From NCBI GenBank assembly GCA_900114405.1, contig FOSY01000001.1, positions 124,001-188,000 on the forward strand: 64,000 nt of DNA, given 5' to 3'. Below, piece after piece: positions 62,899 to 64,000 of this stretch (its first letter is position 1; the number at the start of each line of letters is the position of its first letter). Position numbers and translations under genes: made by a program. The notes beneath the pieces were generated by a model. The model did not search any database. It had not been told where the DNA came from and saw only the letters and a list, made by a program, of their open reading frames with translations. This DNA is from Lachnospiraceae bacterium KH1T2. GTDB lineage: Bacteria > Bacillota > Clostridia > Lachnospirales > Lachnospiraceae.

Positions 62899-63654
62899 TT
62901 AATTTACAATACTGCAATATTTCATAACTTTTTCATACATTTTATCATCGAGGCCATAAAGTTCCTTTATAAGCCCTCTTTCTACGACTTTTCGCGGTGT
63001 CTCACACACTGTATTTCCATCTTCATAAACCAACAGCAGCCTGTCTGATACAGCCATTGCCAATTCAAGCTCATGAAGCGACATTATAACGCTCATACCT
63101 TCTTCCGCAAGTTCCTTTATGACATCCATAAGTTCCATGCGGTGACGTATATCCAAATATGATGTCGGCTCATCCATCACCAGAACTTCCGGAGTCTGGC
63201 ATATAGCTCTCGCAATGAGCGTTCTCTGCTTCTGTCCGTCACTCATATCAGAAAAATTTTTTTCAGTCAAATTTTCTATTTTCATGAGCTTCACAGCCCT
63301 GTCCATTTCTTTTTTATCACATTCAGAAAACAGGCCAAAGCCCTCTGTATATGGAAGCCTGCCTGCCAGCACCACATCACCTGCGGTCATCAGCTGCGGT
63401 GCTATACGCTCAGTTGTAACTATAGAAAGCTTCTTCGACATCTCCTTTAACGGAATATCTCTGATATCATCTTTTCCTATATAGACGCTTCCGCCCAGCA
63501 ATGAAAGCTGACCCGAAATGCTTTTTAACAGAGTAGATTTACCTCCGCCATTTGGTCCTATTAAAGAGATTATCTCACCTTTGGCGACCTTAATGTCGAC
63601 ATCTCTCACTATTATCTTTCTATTGTATCCGGCAGATACTTTTTCCAATCTCAT
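62899..63654 (-). CDS. FecE/BtuD-type ABC importer ATPase
   Basis: A 251-residue ATPase of iron-complex/cobalamin importers. Walker A is GPNGGGKSTL, the signature MSDGQKQRTLIARA, Walker B VLVMDEPTSYLD. It follows the FecCD-type permease gene by 13 nt. The ligand, probably a siderophore, heme or corrinoid, cannot be assigned from this part. Confidence 0.92.
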   Translation of the reverse strand: MRLEKVSAGYNRKIIVRDVDIKVAKGEIISLIGPNGGGKSTLLKSISGQLSLLGGSVYIGKDDIRDIPLKEMSKKLSIVTTERIAPQLMTAGDVVLAGRLPYTEGFGLFSECDKKEMDRAVKLMKIENLTEKNFSDMSDGQKQRTLIARAICQTPEVLVMDEPTSYLDIRHRMELMDVIKELAEEGMSVIMSLHELELAMAVSDRLLLVYEDGNTVCETPRKVVERGLIKELYGLDDKMYEKVMKYCSIVN

Positions 63655-63667
63655 TCTCAGACTTTCC

Positions 63668-64000
63668 TCAATTCCTATAATGCCTGTTTTTGATAATCAT
63701 AATTATGACTATAGGTGCTCCAAAAAGCGACGTTACTGCTGATATATTTATCTCTGTCGGTGCAAAAAGCTGTCGTGCCAACAGGTCGCTCGTCATACAG
63801 AATACTGAACCCGCTAAAAAAGAAGCAGGTATAAGTATCAATGGCTTTGAAGATTTAAGTACTTCCCTGACCAAAAACGGAACAGCTATTCCAATGAATG
63901 ATATCGGTCCCGCAAATGCCGTAACACAAGCGGAAAGGATGCTTGAAAGCATGATTATCAATATCCTGCACGCCTTTATATTCACGCCCATGCTTTTTGC
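63668..64000 (-). CDS. FecCD-type permease, partial
   Basis: Only the C-terminal 110 or so residues of an iron-complex/cobalamin permease are in the window; the frame runs off the right edge, so the codon at 63991 is internal rather than a start. The stretches FAGPISFIGIAVPFLVR, the LIPASFLAG segment and ISAVTSLFGAPIVIIMI are diagnostic of the family (usually about 330 residues). Confidence 0.9.
   Translation of the reverse strand, partial: AKSMGVNIKACRILIIMLSSILSACVTAFAGPISFIGIAVPFLVREVLKSSKPLILIPASFLAGSVFCMTSDLLARQLFAPTEINISAVTSLFGAPIVIIMIIKNRHYRN

Overview
The window reads as chromosomal DNA of an anaerobic, motile Firmicute, most likely a Lachnospiraceae member (Butyrivibrio/Pseudobutyrivibrio/Lachnospira type). 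Grounds: AT-rich sequence, strong AGGAGG-type ribosome binding sites, sigma-A promoters, a tryptophan T-box leader, chemoreceptors, GHKL/LytTR signalling, LplB/LplC-type sugar permeases and zinc-ribbon membrane proteins. I see no rRNA, tRNA, CRISPR array or intact insertion sequence. The taxon is an inference.

Layout. 1-783: non-coding, with hairpins and two tandem 106-bp hairpin units before a DUF975 membrane protein. 1.5-6.0 kb (minus): gmd, a GH32 fructosidase, a TRIC-type membrane protein and a diguanylate cyclase. 6.3-19.05 kb (minus): twelve tightly packed genes that look like an NRPS/PKS-independent thiotemplate biosynthetic cluster. They are three free-standing carrier proteins, two adenylating (ANL) ligases, an amino acid:carrier-protein ligase of the SerRS-like zinc family, an N-formyltransferase, a PP-loop enzyme with Zn/Fe-S-type cysteines, an atypical KAS III without its usual His, a thioesterase with Cys in place of Ser, a MATE exporter and a rifampin-phosphotransferase-like dikinase. 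This is the strongest candidate for an undescribed system here.

19.3-26.4 kb: two related chemoreceptors flank a small ORF, two membrane proteins and a MerR regulator. 26.5-37.6 kb: an amino-sugar operon (oxidoreductase, acyltransferase-like protein, LplB/LplC permeases, binding lipoprotein, NahK-like kinase, ROK kinase, nucleotidyltransferase, NagB, NagA) lies divergent to a LacI regulator, with clear promoters and TTAAC-type operators. It suggests import of amino-sugar glycans, anomeric phosphorylation and nucleotide activation, plus a route to fructose-6-phosphate.

38.7-46.5 kb: an HD-GYP protein, a GHKL/LytTR two-component pair, a patch of accessory or decayed genes (ORF6N protein, HTH protein, frameshifted ORF, truncated regulator) and two unknown proteins. 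46.5-51.2 kb: a tryptophan-type ABC transporter (trpXYZ) behind a T-box with a UGG specifier, followed by an RlmD methyltransferase with an unusual lysine-rich repeat N-terminus and a decayed C-terminal tail. 51.2-55 kb: a MacAB-like exporter. 55-59.7 kb: an iron-dependent alcohol dehydrogenase and three linked cell-surface genes (zinc-ribbon membrane proteins, one ending in a C-type-lectin-like domain, and a GH25 lipoprotein). 59.8-64 kb: maf, an AlaX-type editing protein, queA and the start of an iron/cobalamin-type ABC importer cut by the window edge.
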